Positions 1 through 17,671 of a DNA stretch of 64,000 nt are shown here, piece after piece. A model generated the notes under the pieces. It ran no database searches, was not told the origin of the DNA, and was given only the letters and a program-made list of their open reading frames with translations. This DNA is from Membranipora membranacea (Eukaryota; Bryozoa; Gymnolaemata; Cheilostomatida; Membraniporidae): NCBI GenBank assembly GCA_914767715.1, contig OU612065.1, forward strand, positions 19,284,001-19,348,000. Reading direction: 5' to 3'. Position numbers and translations under genes: made by a program. The first letter of the stretch is position 1. Each line of letters starts with the position of its first letter.

Positions 1-1662
1 GGTATACAATCCCATGTAAATCCTTTAATACATGGCTTTATACTACAGATTATTTACAGCACAGTAAACAGCAGGCCATTATAAATCAGCTCCAACTCTC
101 CCCTCTACAAACTCTACAAATGACCACAAATGGAATTGTGTATGTATTATAGAACATATGTAGAACAAGTATGCAACCTCTGGTTGTTGAGGAACGTTGC
201 CAAAGCCTGATATGAGGTGCCAACAGCAGGCAGCAGTTCTGTGATGATTGTTCACCAAGTAAGATTAGGGTTTGAATCACACCAAATAAATCAACACTGA
301 TTAAAATGTGTGATCATTGTGTCTCGATTCAATGAAAAGATGAAAACATTGTGATTTCACACCAACCATGGATCTGTCTAAAAATCTCCTAGTACAAAAT
401 AATCGCAGTGGTGTAAAGCAGAACACACTTTATGACTATCAGTCTGATCTCGTATTTGAAACAAGATAGTGATTGTTGTTGTTTGTATTTGAGTGCTATG
501 GGTTTTGATCAAAGGTATAAGCCTGTTGTAATTGGATAGAGACAGAGAGCTTATCTAAATTTTTAATTTTACCTGCATGATAACTCAATTAGGGCATTTA
601 TTATATTATCATTTTAGCAGTCAATCATGAATTTCCAACGGCTTCAAAAAAATATTGTACAGGATAAATAATCAAATTCCGATTATCTTGTATACCATAA
701 TGAAAATGTCCAAAATCGCTTTACGTTGAATACGTGAGTAGTTATAAATATAAAAACTGGAAAATTTGATTATTTATTATGAGAAACCTGTGTATCTACC
801 TTTATTGCATACCTAGAAGTAGACACAATATTGGTATTTCAGAGATACCAATACTTGAATTTGATTTGATTTGGAACTATTCATGAGTTGTCCTCTACCA
901 TAAGTTATTTCAATCAGAAATAATATGAAGATATATTTATCTTTCGAGTTGTCCTCTCATTGTACACTAAAACGCTTCTGATTCTGTGTGCTGTACTTAT
1001 TTTCAGCCTATTGTTACATAGCAACGCCACCATATTGAGTAACAAAAGTTGAGAGCAATTTGGAGCACCTGCTTCCAGCTTTGATAATTTCCTTAATTTA
1101 ACCATTGACATCAACTCACAAATTGCTATCCACATCTACAAATATATTTTGAGAGGATAGAAAAGGTAATGGTCAACTAGAGGTTACTCTGCTCAAAGTA
1201 GTTTACATGGTGATATATGGAACATTTTCAAATACATCTTGCTCCATGGTCTATGTATGTGCATAGTCTGTTGCCATTCCTATGCACAGGGTAAACCTTG
1301 CAGTGGGTTCCTCTCTTTCCCCAAATTATTCAATCAATAATGTCACTCCTTGATTCCATCCATCCTTCATTCATATTTTACATTGCCTTGATTCGGAACG
1401 GTAACTTCCGATCCCGATATACAAAGGAATGATTAGATGCAAATTTCTTAAAATTAAGCATAATTTTGACTTAACGGCATGGAGCGTAAGCGAAGCGGAC
1501 TAAGTCAGGCTTCTTAATGAAATGGAATGACCCTAAACAGTCCCATACAACCCCAGTGTGACACGACGACGACTTGCAATCTGTGATCAAATCAGTACAT
1601 TTCCATTATTTTAGGTTTGCTAACTGATTGCCATGCAAACGTATCAGTAACTCTCAGCAAAC
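1..1662. other. non-coding 5' flank
   Basis: No exon supported by homology or by paired splice signals was found here. The open frames are short and of low-complexity composition. The last few hundred bases are probably the promoter and 5' leader of the C2orf81 homologue, whose ATG lies at 1663. No TATA box or other defined element was recognised. Confidence 0.5.
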
Positions 1663-6792
<5,130 letters not shown>

Positions 6793-7882
6793 AAATCGAA
6801 CACAGGATATTATCGAGTAACTCATGAGTGATTGAGCGGGCCAAAGGGACTTGCTGACATGCATGTTGTTAACTTGCTCAAGAAACTGTACCTTGGCGAC
6901 TCAACAATCCAAAATCATCAACGTACACTTTGTCTTTTTTTCATAGAAGCATCAGATTATTAAGGTCTTGAATACCTCGAGGATCATGTTAGATGAGGGG
7001 ACCAATAATTTGTTGATCCGATAATGTATCTCTTCCTTGCCAACATCTGATCAAATTTGCCTTTCATGTGATTCAAAGGTAAATTGGTGCTGTTATGGAG
7101 TTTGATACCGATTGTCCATCCAGTTTGGGGAAAGGAATTTTTTTCATCTCATATTTCATTGATTCATTATTATTTGTTATCACAGCATCAATATTTATAC
7201 TTCATTCTAAAGCTCTGTACTACTTTAAGCCTGACTGTACTTAAACATGGATGATAGAAAATAAAAACGCAAAAACCTTCAAATCAGTATGCGTTAATCT
7301 GAATGGAAATGCAATGAGCACATGGAAAATGGCAAAAGCAGCCAATCAAGCTGTCATTGATAGCGAGAGAATAAATCTTCAACCTTAGAATTGATCATAA
7401 ATATAATTTTCCATAGGTTTACGATTTGAAACCTGAAATTATTTTGTGCAATAACTTGACAATGCTATGTTATTGCCATCGCATTTCAAGGAAATATTTT
7501 GTATAAAATAAGTAGTGTTAAAAGATACAACACTCTTACCTTTGTGTAAAGAAAGCCAAGTAATAATGTATAAAAATGTAAGGAAAAAAATACAAGAAAA
7601 GGAGTAGTTGTGGTAGCTCCTATAGTCGGCACAACTACTAAGTTCAAGTGACAATAATTTGGGTAAATTAAATAAAATTTAATCTCGTTGCATATATACA
7701 GATTAAATTCACCCAAGGTTGCAAGAAAAGGGAACGCATTAGTGATTTATAAGACATGATTTTTGATATGATAACCAGAAGCAGACATAATTTACCTATT
7801 GTTTTTTAAGCACCAGAAAAAGTCTGCCTCATAGTGATTGTTTGAGTAAATGACACCTCCAGGAGCGTCTGATATCGTAACT
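6793..7882. other. tail-to-tail intergenic region and 3' UTRs
   Basis: This is the space between the stop codons of the convergent C2orf81 and TRAF7 genes. It should hold both 3' untranslated regions. No other coding exon is supported here. Confidence 0.6.
7260..7265 (+). terminator. AATAAA poly(A) signal, C2orf81
   Basis: A canonical AATAAA hexamer sits about 470 bases after the C2orf81 stop codon, on the same strand and before the convergent TRAF7 3' end. It is a plausible cleavage/polyadenylation signal; no transcript evidence is available. Confidence 0.45.
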
Positions 7883-8624
7883 CTACTGCCAAACCTGTCA
7901 ACAGAAATAATAGGCAATTGACAAAACTGGTACCATGTAGAGGCTTTCATGTATTTTATCACACCACATGAAATAATGACCTGTTGGGTGATAAGGGATC
8001 TTCGGATAAGGAATAATTCAGTTTTAGAATATGTTTATAATTATTATGAATATAATAACGACAATTACAACAATTGTCTTGAGTGAACCGTATCTACAAT
8101 ATATAGTTTCATGACCCGGTCTAGAATAATTCAATTCACTGAATTAAAACCGTGGTGTGGCTACATTTGCTATTCGTTCTTTACACGACCTATTATCGAG
8201 AATTCAGCCAAAATTGATGCTGGGTAAAATCTACAGTGGCGAAACTAAAATCTGAGTTTTTTTTCTTTAAGACAAAGCAGTGGGAATACAATGATCATGT
8301 CCATAAGCAGTATACTATATTCTACGAATTTAAATTCTTTTTATCTCTTACCTTAACGAGGCTGTCGATACCACCAGAGAAGAGTCTACCTTTACTGGTA
8401 GCCAGACAAGCCACTGATCCGGCATGTCGTATCAATGTCTGCTTACAGATCATATTACTCATACTCCATACCTAGAGGGAACACAACACAATAATAGTTT
8501 CTGAAAATGAAGCTTGATTTAAACCTACACACTGAAGCATACCTTTACTTTGTTTTAGTCTATTTCTGTGTACTCAAATGTACTCTGTGTACTATGGACT
8601 GCATACTTTGTATGTTTATATATC

Positions 8625-8655
<31 letters not shown>

Positions 8656-11600
8656 ATATATGTATATTATGTGTTTTTGGATTTATCTAACCATAACAGT
8701 ATCTTTCTACTTCCTGCACTACCGGGGGGGGGGGCATTGGATGGGGGGCAAGAGTCTGGGGGCTCAGACTACACATTTCCTAGATCTAGTTGGCTCGATA
8801 TCGCCCAGCATTTTGAGATGCTCCTGTCCTGCAGTCAATGCAACAGCTAGAGGGGGAGGGGTAACTCAAGACACAAACTGTATCAAATAACTGCCACATA
8901 ACAACATTAAAGCACCTAAACTATAGTGTGACTTACTCGAATAGTTCTATCATAAGAAGCACTGAATATGAGGATGCCACTGGGTGTTGGCATATATGCT
9001 AAAGCGTATACTGTTCCGTTGTGTCCCTGCAGTGTAGTAACTTGTTCCATTGTGGCCAGCTCCCATACCTGAGAACATAGCACACATGTACATGTTATCA
9101 TATTATATTATTATCATATCTTATTATAATATATCAATAATATTGGCATAATCAGAGAATTGATCAGGTCTTTGATTTTGTGGAAGTAGCTGTTAAGGAA
9201 CCTCAATTGATTTGGCTAGTTTGCCTGACAGGAAATTAAGTAAATTTGTTTATTACGGAGAGGTAAGTCAGTGCCTGATGAGACAATCATGTGCTATTAA
9301 AATATCCCAAATTAAGCAGAATTAGATCGCATATATGGATTGAGGTGTGACCAGAGAATATGGATATTAACTATAGTCTCTGGTGTGACCGTATTAATAT
9401 TCAATGAGTGTTGAGAGGTGCATTATTTTTCCATGGACTATGACCTTCCAAATCAAGCGACCCCTGGAGGACCTTGGCATCCAAAATTTGCCAGAATCTC
9501 TCAGGTAATGAACTCTTTCCCAGGGCATAAAGAGTTCAATGCTACGTGATAGCTAAATGCAGTCACCTTTAATTGGTACATATTACAAATGAGAGGTGTG
9601 AGGAAGGCTGGAGATTCAGGCACTTATATTCAGAATCAATGTCCAATATCTTTAATGTGACTGGATGTAAATTATCATCTGAATTCTTCAATTATGTGCA
9701 CACAGGGCAATCATTTGAAGCGGCGGGATAAGAAACAAGGAAATAAGCTGTTTAATTCCACTCACTTGATGATTTGCATAATAACTGTTATTAATGAGAT
9801 TGTGATGAAAACTTATAAACATTATTACAAAACTTGTTGCATTATTATAAACAAACTATATAGTGAGACAAGTGAATTTACTTTTAAATGCAGTATAACT
9901 TACATGTATGACTTTTTCGTAGGTACCACAGAGTATATGCTTATCTGTAACACATATAGAGTAGACACTTCCTCCATAGGTCTTCAGAGCTGTTGTAATT
10001 TCTAATGTATCCAAGTTGTAAATCTGCAAACAACAATAAAATAATATATCAACTAAGTTGGAAAAGGCAAACCCAGTCGTTAACCATTTTTAGGGTAGAT
10101 GCTCAAACATCAGTTAATAGCTAAACGGCTCATAGACTCAAGGAAGTATCTATTCACTGGCCCTAATTGACCTTACAATCATGTTGTATATTATTCATTT
10201 ATGATGAAACTTGTATTGAATCACAAAAGAAGTTATGCAATCTGAGGAAGTTAAAATGAGGACTAATAGGTCATGGGATTTTCTGGAATCCCAAAAAGAT
10301 ATTAATGTTCAATGGCCCCATATCTGCAGGATTTTGACATCGACTCTGCATCGTGTGTATTTTGGTTCACAAGCGTCTCACGTATCAAAATGTCTACTTT
10401 TTCAATGTTACCTCGATAGTTTGATATGATCCACAGTAGAGTTCTTTGTCTGTAGCGAACAGCGCACGGACCCAGTGATTGAAGCCTGTTAATTCTTTCC
10501 TCATTGAATGTTTACCTGTGCCTGAGATCCATACCTGCTCAAAGAACATCAAGTTAAGGTCAAGGTGAAATCATGGTGGGGATGACATCAGCCAGTATGA
10601 TAGGTCTTGAAGCATTGTAGGAAAAGGTGACAAGCCAACAAATATCATGATCTGAAGCGGGTAGAGTATGCTTCTTATCTTTTTCAATATTTAAAAGAAG
10701 ATCACAACAATAATTTTTGTCATTGTGATTGGCAGGTGCTGTCAATGACACACAACCCTTGATACTAATGGATAAGTTTTACTTTTTGCATAGCCAGTAT
10801 TTGGATATATGTTTGGCTTCAAGGAAGAAAATAAAACGAACAAACCTTGACGGTTTTGAGACTGCCGCTGAACACCATACCCCTGGAAGCAGCCAGTGTA
10901 CAGACTGGGTTATCATGGGCATCGAGCGTATCTTCTAAGTCAAAATTGTTATCGATATTCCAGACCATGATTTTTGTGTCTTGAGAACCTGAGTAAAGTT
11001 TGTTTCCATACACGGTGAGGGCGAGGACTATCCCTGAATGCCCCTCCAGCGTCCTGACACACTTGTAATTACTACTGGTATCCCACACCTAAAATAAAAA
11101 AATATTATATAATATATATTATAATGATAATATATATATAATGATAACATAATTATAAAGTGAGAGAAAGTAGGACGAAAGTCTGTACTGAAGTTAGAAA
11201 GGTGAAGGATGGTAGTGTTGACGCGTATATTGTCACCCTTACACATAGCTGGTGACACTTCACAGCTTGTAATACCGGAACTGGTTATTGAGTGCAATCA
11301 CAAAACAAGCAAAGCAACATAGAGACTATAGGTATAAGCTCCGTTAACACTTTCGTGAAGCTTGGTAATTGAAGCTGGAAGTTAACTTTCTAACGTAAAT
11401 ATCAGTGAAAACTACAGTGGATATACCTTGACATGATTGTCAGATGATCCGCTGAATAGGAATTCATTATTGACAGATAAGCACCAGACAGGCCCATCAT
11501 GACCGACACAGGTGCCCTTACATTTGATAATAGTGTCAGGGTCGTAATTACTGGCAGATGAGTATGTATGTGTTCTTTGCTTTAACTGATCCAATTCTTC

Positions 11601-14600
11601 CTGCAACAAACAAGAGAACATGTTAACAAACAAGTGTGACCTAAACAATGTACCAGATAGAGAAGGAAATTCTGATAACACAAAAGTTTTATAGGTAATG
11701 TGCCTACGGGACTTTTCAGCAGGCAAACATCTGATTATACCTATAGAAAAAAGAGGCTTCCATGTTCAGATAACCCTTGCAGAGTCCTGACAGCAGAGAA
11801 ATACATATTATGCTTCTGTTGATAGCCCATGTGCACTGATCACTATGTAACAGCTAATATATATTTCATGGATTTGTGACAGTTGCTGATTTACCAGTAT
11901 CATTTGTCTCTCTTGTCTGGCCTGAGCCATCTCCTGGTGTGTTTCCTCCAGGACTCTGCCTATTCTGTCCACATGCTGAACCAATTCTACAGTTTAGAAA
12001 AGAAAATCTTTCATGCAACATCACCGATAAGCTTTGGGAGTTACAAAATAATAATGGTTAAGCTGATTAATCCGGGTTAATCTTTACACATAAATCTTCT
12101 GTCAGGGAAGTTTATCTTACAATATAATATATCACTGACCTGAAACATAATCAGCATAAAAACCACAATGGGCATGATAAGCATCAGCACATCTTTAAAA
12201 AACAACAACTCGAAGAAGAAGAAGAAAATACACTTGAAATTTACCTTCTTTTTCAGCCTCAAGAGTTTCGCACCGTTGACTCAGACCACGTAGGGATGTG
12301 AGCATAAAGTCTATATCTTCTCTGGCTGACTTGTTTTCTTGTTTGATTTTCTCATAATTACTTTCACCCTCCGCTCCAACCCGCATTGACTCATACGGAC
12401 ATTTAGCGGTGTGCTGTTCTAATGCCTGCATTGTATCCATGAAATTACACCTGCAAAAGCAAAAAAAATGGTGAGAACTTATTTTCATTGTATTAAATAC
12501 ATAAAAATGAAGTTATTAATTCGCACCATCAATTAAGCAATTACTACATGTGGCTTTTAAAATATTAATTTCTGATTTGCTTTTAATCTCTCACACTCAT
12601 GAGCCTCTACTTGAATATATATACATTTGTGTCAGTGGAAAAGCTGTGAATAAGGGAATAAGAATCCAGCCAAAAAGCCAAACTTACCCGTATTTATTAT
12701 TCGGACAAGTAAAAGAGTTACACGTCTTCAGGTGAGCTTCAAGATCCTGTAATACAATGAACGAGTGTACACAGCAGACTTATAATATATAAGGTAGTTA
12801 ATCCGTCCTGATTAAAGATTGGTTAACAGATACGACACCTTGAGAGAGAGTGTTGTCACATTAACCATGCGTCAGATTGAGAGCAATCTCTGGCTTTGTG
12901 CATCAGCTGGGGTATGAACACATAGGTTGTGTTCAAGCCATACTACAGTAAGTGTTCAATAACTTAAATATAGTGGTGAGAACATGATAACTCATACATC
13001 TGATAAACATCTGAGCTGTGGGCGTAGCGCACAGTGCCTATTTTATAGCAAGTCGTATGTCAACGCAATCACACCGGTAAAAGAAGATTCTCACCTTTTT
13101 TAAACATGGCTTGCAAGCATTGTTATTTGGACATTGGACGATTGAGAAATCACAGTCTTTTTCATGGTTATATCTGTCAGCAATTTTCACAGTGACCGGA
13201 CACCCCTCCTCGTTCACTATGTATCCACCACTGGGACCTTTTTTACATCCATACTTGCAGTGTATGACCAGCTCCCCAATCTGCTCTCTTAATGCTATAT
13301 TGTCTACGATGTATTTGGATGCTTTGTGGTCGATTGGACAGATTTCGTTGACTCTCTCCTCTACACAACTCTTGCAGAATGTATGCTGAAAATTAAATTA
13401 TTAGACTTGATAGACTGATTTACTTTATTATTGGACTGATTGAAATTAAATTCATCATACTAATAAAAATTGTATAATAATGATAACTGGATCCAACTAT
13501 TAGGAGACAGACAGTTGTACCATTTTGGTATACACATATCTTACTTGCTCCGCCACACAGATCCTTATTGTAAGTGCTGGCATAAAAGCTCATACCGAGC
13601 TTGGAAACTTACAGGGTCATTACACAACACATTGGTGAACTTTAAGACATCAAAAAAATCTTCATATAAGTGTGTTTACTTTTGAAAATGCATCTTTTTA
13701 ATCATGGTGATCATGACATGATTGGTTATATTGTATATATATATTATATATTATACATTTCACAAGCTGCAAGGTGACAGGAGAAGTAATAAGAGCCTAC
13801 TTACCCCACATGTTGTGATGACAGGTATGTTGAACACATTTGAGCAAACCGGACAGCAGAGCTTTCTGTTGAGTGGCTCAGTGAACACATAAATATCCTG
13901 AAATACAACACTAGTTGTGATAAACCATTATTACCTAATTTTACATGTGGAGTAACCAGTCCAGCTTTTGTTAACATGCATCTATGTTAGATGTAAGCGG
14001 TGCCGAGTTCCATTGTTCAAAACCGATGATGACTGAGATGTCATGTTACTCAAAAACTTTTTAAAAGCTCGGCTGATTGCTGCAGACAGGTTTTGAAACT
14101 CACGATCTCACTAAAGCGATGAGGCATTATGGGATGTTTACGTAATGAATACATATAACGAGGACAGACTAAAGAATATCCACCATAACTAACTGACCTG
14201 CTCACTAAAAGAGGCGAAGCTGTCGGTGATGTTGAGCAGATTTTTATCCGACTGGCTGAAGCTAAAAGCAGCAGAAGGCGATGGCTTCCCATTTCTCTGT
14301 GGACCAGTAGAAGCTTCAGACATCGTACTGTTAAGTGTGGTGGTCGACTGTCCAAATATTTGAGAACAACTAAGGAATGACATTGAAACCAGCGCCATCA
14401 TGAAGCCAGCTAGATTTTTCAGTGGCTATTACAGGTATGCATACCTGTGACGATTTAAAGGCCATGCAAATAAAAATTGTGAAGCTCTTGTGGCAGCTAT
14501 TTTGACACTGTGAAAAAGCCAGGAGTGCTATCGAATAGGAGGTGTGATTCATACAAGTTGGCAGGGAAGCATCAATGGAGGTCACATCCAACTATAGAAC

Positions 14601-15068
14601 TGGTTGTAGGTTGTATCCTAGCTCATGTTACATATTTAATTAAATTATTAAAAACAGCTGAGATATATACATACAGGTGTTTGGTTAAAGTGAGGTGTCA
14701 ATGGTGTGTCCGTGTTAAATGATTGTTCAGAGCATCCACTTCGAGGTCTTGGCACAGCCCCACCTTCAAGTACAAACAACATAAGAGAAGCTTTGGCAAG
14801 ACAGGCATTTAAATGATGAAATAAGTAAAATAATAAAGAGTGATTAACAGGTAGATTGTCTCAGGAATTGGCGTGGGATCTAAATGGGAAGGAAATCAGC
14901 GGGGAATCGATCTGTTTTATATGTAGTAATTGATAATGACATGATTTCTAGAAGGAAGATTCCAGTATAGCTAAAAATTCACAAGCATATAATAAATTTC
15001 AATCTAATTGTACCCATTCGTTTGGGGCTTTGAGGCATTTGTGGTAATTCTCCATTGTTTCGCAGCAT
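7883..15068 (-). CDS. TRAF7: E3 ubiquitin-protein ligase TRAF7
   Basis: Fifteen coding exons on the minus strand: 15068-15014, 14763-14675, 14347-14198, 13897-13805, 13385-13095, 12746-12688, 12450-12245, 11986-11895, 11600-11427, 11088-10846, 10534-10412, 10023-9904, 9068-8937, 8471-8352 and 7894-7883. All phases agree and give 652 aa (human 670). Residues 1-98 are a Ser/Thr/Pro-rich tail. A C3HC4 RING follows (LCCPVC, CGHTFC, CPIDH), then TRAF-type zinc fingers ([27 protein letters not shown]), a coiled coil, and seven WD40 blades in the TRAF7 order ([57 protein letters not shown]). In animals TRAF7 is a RING ubiquitin ligase acting in MEKK3/JNK/NF-kB signalling; that role is inferred from the family. 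The last coding exon is only four codons, VWQ-stop, matching the vertebrate VWTC ending. The start is the first ATG of an exon whose GT-donor phase fits exon 2; a non-coding 5' exon ending at a splice near 15101 is likely. Confidence 0.95.
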
Positions 15069-15101
15069 AATGTTGAAGTCGACTATATCTCAGGAACCAA
15101 T

Positions 15102-17671
15102 CTGAAAGAAAACAAAACATTATGATGCCAGTGAAACAAGTGTGCCTATAGGACCACATACAAGGCAAAGTGGACACAAATGCATGCTCAACTTATTGTG
15201 GGATGTTGAATAGTAGAGCTTTATGATGGTTCACTTCTAGCATTGCTGATCCTCTTGTGCGATAGGTTCCAGCGACAATGATGGAATTTCTTTGTGGTTT
15301 TGGTTACTGTATGCACAGAACAACTGATAAGGGAACCTTAATCTCTCGGACTTACACTAATGAGTAGGAATGATATTTTCTAGTATCCAAATGGAATGTA
15401 AACACAAACCACTCTTAAGAAAAATCACACAAGTTGCTGTCCCATAATAAGCAATCGTATTTCCAGTAAGCAGGGCCTACACGACTCTACTTATGTGTTT
15501 TTTGGGTGGTTGATAGTGGACATTGGCAAAGTGAAGACATGTAAGTCCCAGGGGCCCATGGATACATATCATCATAATAACCATAGGCTCGTAGGCTCTG
15601 TAATGTCATTGTCACCGTACTATGGCAGGTGAAAGCAAGTGTAGTGCTAACAGTCAAACTCTATAAGCTATACTATGTCAGTGTAAGCTACTTATAACTT
15701 GGCACTATTTATGTATGTACAAATAAATAATAATAGTGAAATGATTATACTTGATATTCAGGTATGGGAACAGTGTGTTCTGTAAAAGTTAACCACCTAG
15801 GCTAGTTTGACTCATCACAGGTGAAAAACAGTGAGTGAGTTGAATACAACACAACAGCATAGGAAAGATAGAGATATAGACTGTACTTTACATACCTACT
15901 TGATGCTTGCCAGTGAGTTGAGAAGTTGACACAACTTTTAGTTAGTTCCCAGCTCAATAATATTCTTATTATTTCTCATCAACTAGGGCATTTCAGAAGT
16001 TCAAAATTGTCAGTGGTCTATTTATTATAAGTATCCTGTTAGAAAAAAGTGCTTGATGAATCACTTATCATTGATTTCATCAAGACCAATACTAAAAAAC
16101 AAGCTGGGAACATTGAAAGTTGGACCAAATAAATTTTTCTTGTCACTTTCACTCCATGCTCAACTTGTAATTTCCTGCTACGGTAATCCAATCAGATATG
16201 ACATTACAACTAGGCTCCGCCTTTTATCACCTCAAACAACTTTTCATTGGACATATCAAAATTAAAGGACTGCAGTTAATGCTGGCTCAGGTTCCTATTG
16301 TAAAAGACTATTAGGGGTAATTGCACATGCCCGTAGTTGATACTCTCTCCTTAGTCTCAATCTAAACTTTCCAAAAGAAGAAAAACAAAACAAGTAGTTA
16401 TTTTGAAGACTGATCATAAGTTGATCTAAGTGAAGACTACTCTTGCACCACCAAGCACTAACTCTTAACAAAACTTTGCAATTGACCCTCTTCATCACTC
16501 ATGGTGAGTTTCATTGGTGGCAATGACTAAGCAGATGTGTCTCCATTTACTTTATAAATTATTGAATTATTGTTGTGCTATCCCACCAAGGAGTTAAAGA
16601 CTTTAACTCCTTGATCTCACTCAGTAACTGGGGCCTTATCATAATTAAGTTAGTTAGTCTTGCAAATTCTGTCATTACAATTAATACACACTCACTTGAC
16701 CAGCTGACAATGTCACTGTCCTGATTTATTGGCTAGTTACCCATGCAAGCAACTGCTATGAAGAAAAACTTGAAGTTATTTTTATTTGGTATATAACACA
16801 ACAGTGGCTAAAGAAAATGAGTCACAACACACATGTCTGCAGACATGTGAAATTACTGCCAGCAAGGCAGGAGTAGCTCCTTGCTGCTAGCAGAGCCAGA
16901 GCATTTTTTGTCAATTCTTCGCTGTTAGGTCACCTTTGTATACAACAGTCAGGACAACTACCAGTTAGCTATAATCTAATTTGCAATGGGTCTAGTCTTC
17001 ATTGGTTGGTTTCGTTAGGTAACCATGGTAAACCACGTACTGCCAGATATCCAAACTGTAATTTGTAGAGGACCGTATTAGTGAGAAAGGCCATAGCCAA
17101 CTTTACTAAAACTTCGTCTTTCATTTCAGTCAGGGTTTGTTGGTATACCAAATTATGTGTGCCTTTATTTTACCGAATAATACTCTCTTACAACATCTCG
17201 CACCTCTAAATACATAAATCAAAGTTGTAGGGCATATGTGCTGTACAGCATACATATGGGTGCAATGATTTTAGGCCTTCAGTTAAGTGTGGCCGGGCAC
17301 ATGCAGCACCTGCCACGTTATTGTCGTTTTTGACTTGGCCTTATGGCACCGATGACTGGCATACAACAGTCTTGCTACCTCTTGCAACAGTTATCACAAC
17401 GCCTGTTTTAGGTGCCCATTCAGGACAGTTTTTTGTAGTGTTGTATATATAAATTGAGTTGCAAACACAAATTTTTAGATGTCTTTACCAAGAGGCACTC
17501 ATTGAATAGCAACCTATCATAACTTATTAGCAACTCTGACTCTTTATCCTAAGGCTCCGGCATTTTTTCCAATATTTTACAGAATAGTTCAGTAACGTGA
17601 GATCATCAGACAGCAACCTGTGTGGATGGTTAGTTTTAGCTTCACCTAGACTGCAATAAACGTCTGCCACT
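15102..17671. other. head-to-head intergenic region TRAF7/GNS
   Basis: About 2.6 kb separate the divergent TRAF7 and GNS starts. Upstream non-coding exons of TRAF7 may lie here, because its first coding exon appears to be preceded by a splice acceptor at 15101. A perfect 27-bp palindrome is at 16587-16613. No other gene is supported. Confidence 0.5.
16587..16613. repeat. 27-bp perfect palindrome
   Basis: CAAGGAGTTAAAG and its exact reverse complement flank a single A. It lies in the TRAF7/GNS intergenic space. It may be a chance short inverted repeat, the relic of a small transposon, or a dyad binding site; nothing in the sequence decides which. Confidence 0.5.

Noticed and set aside
8578-8890. 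plus-strand frames over the TA and poly-G runs
   Set aside because: They are low-complexity translation antisense within a TRAF7 intron.
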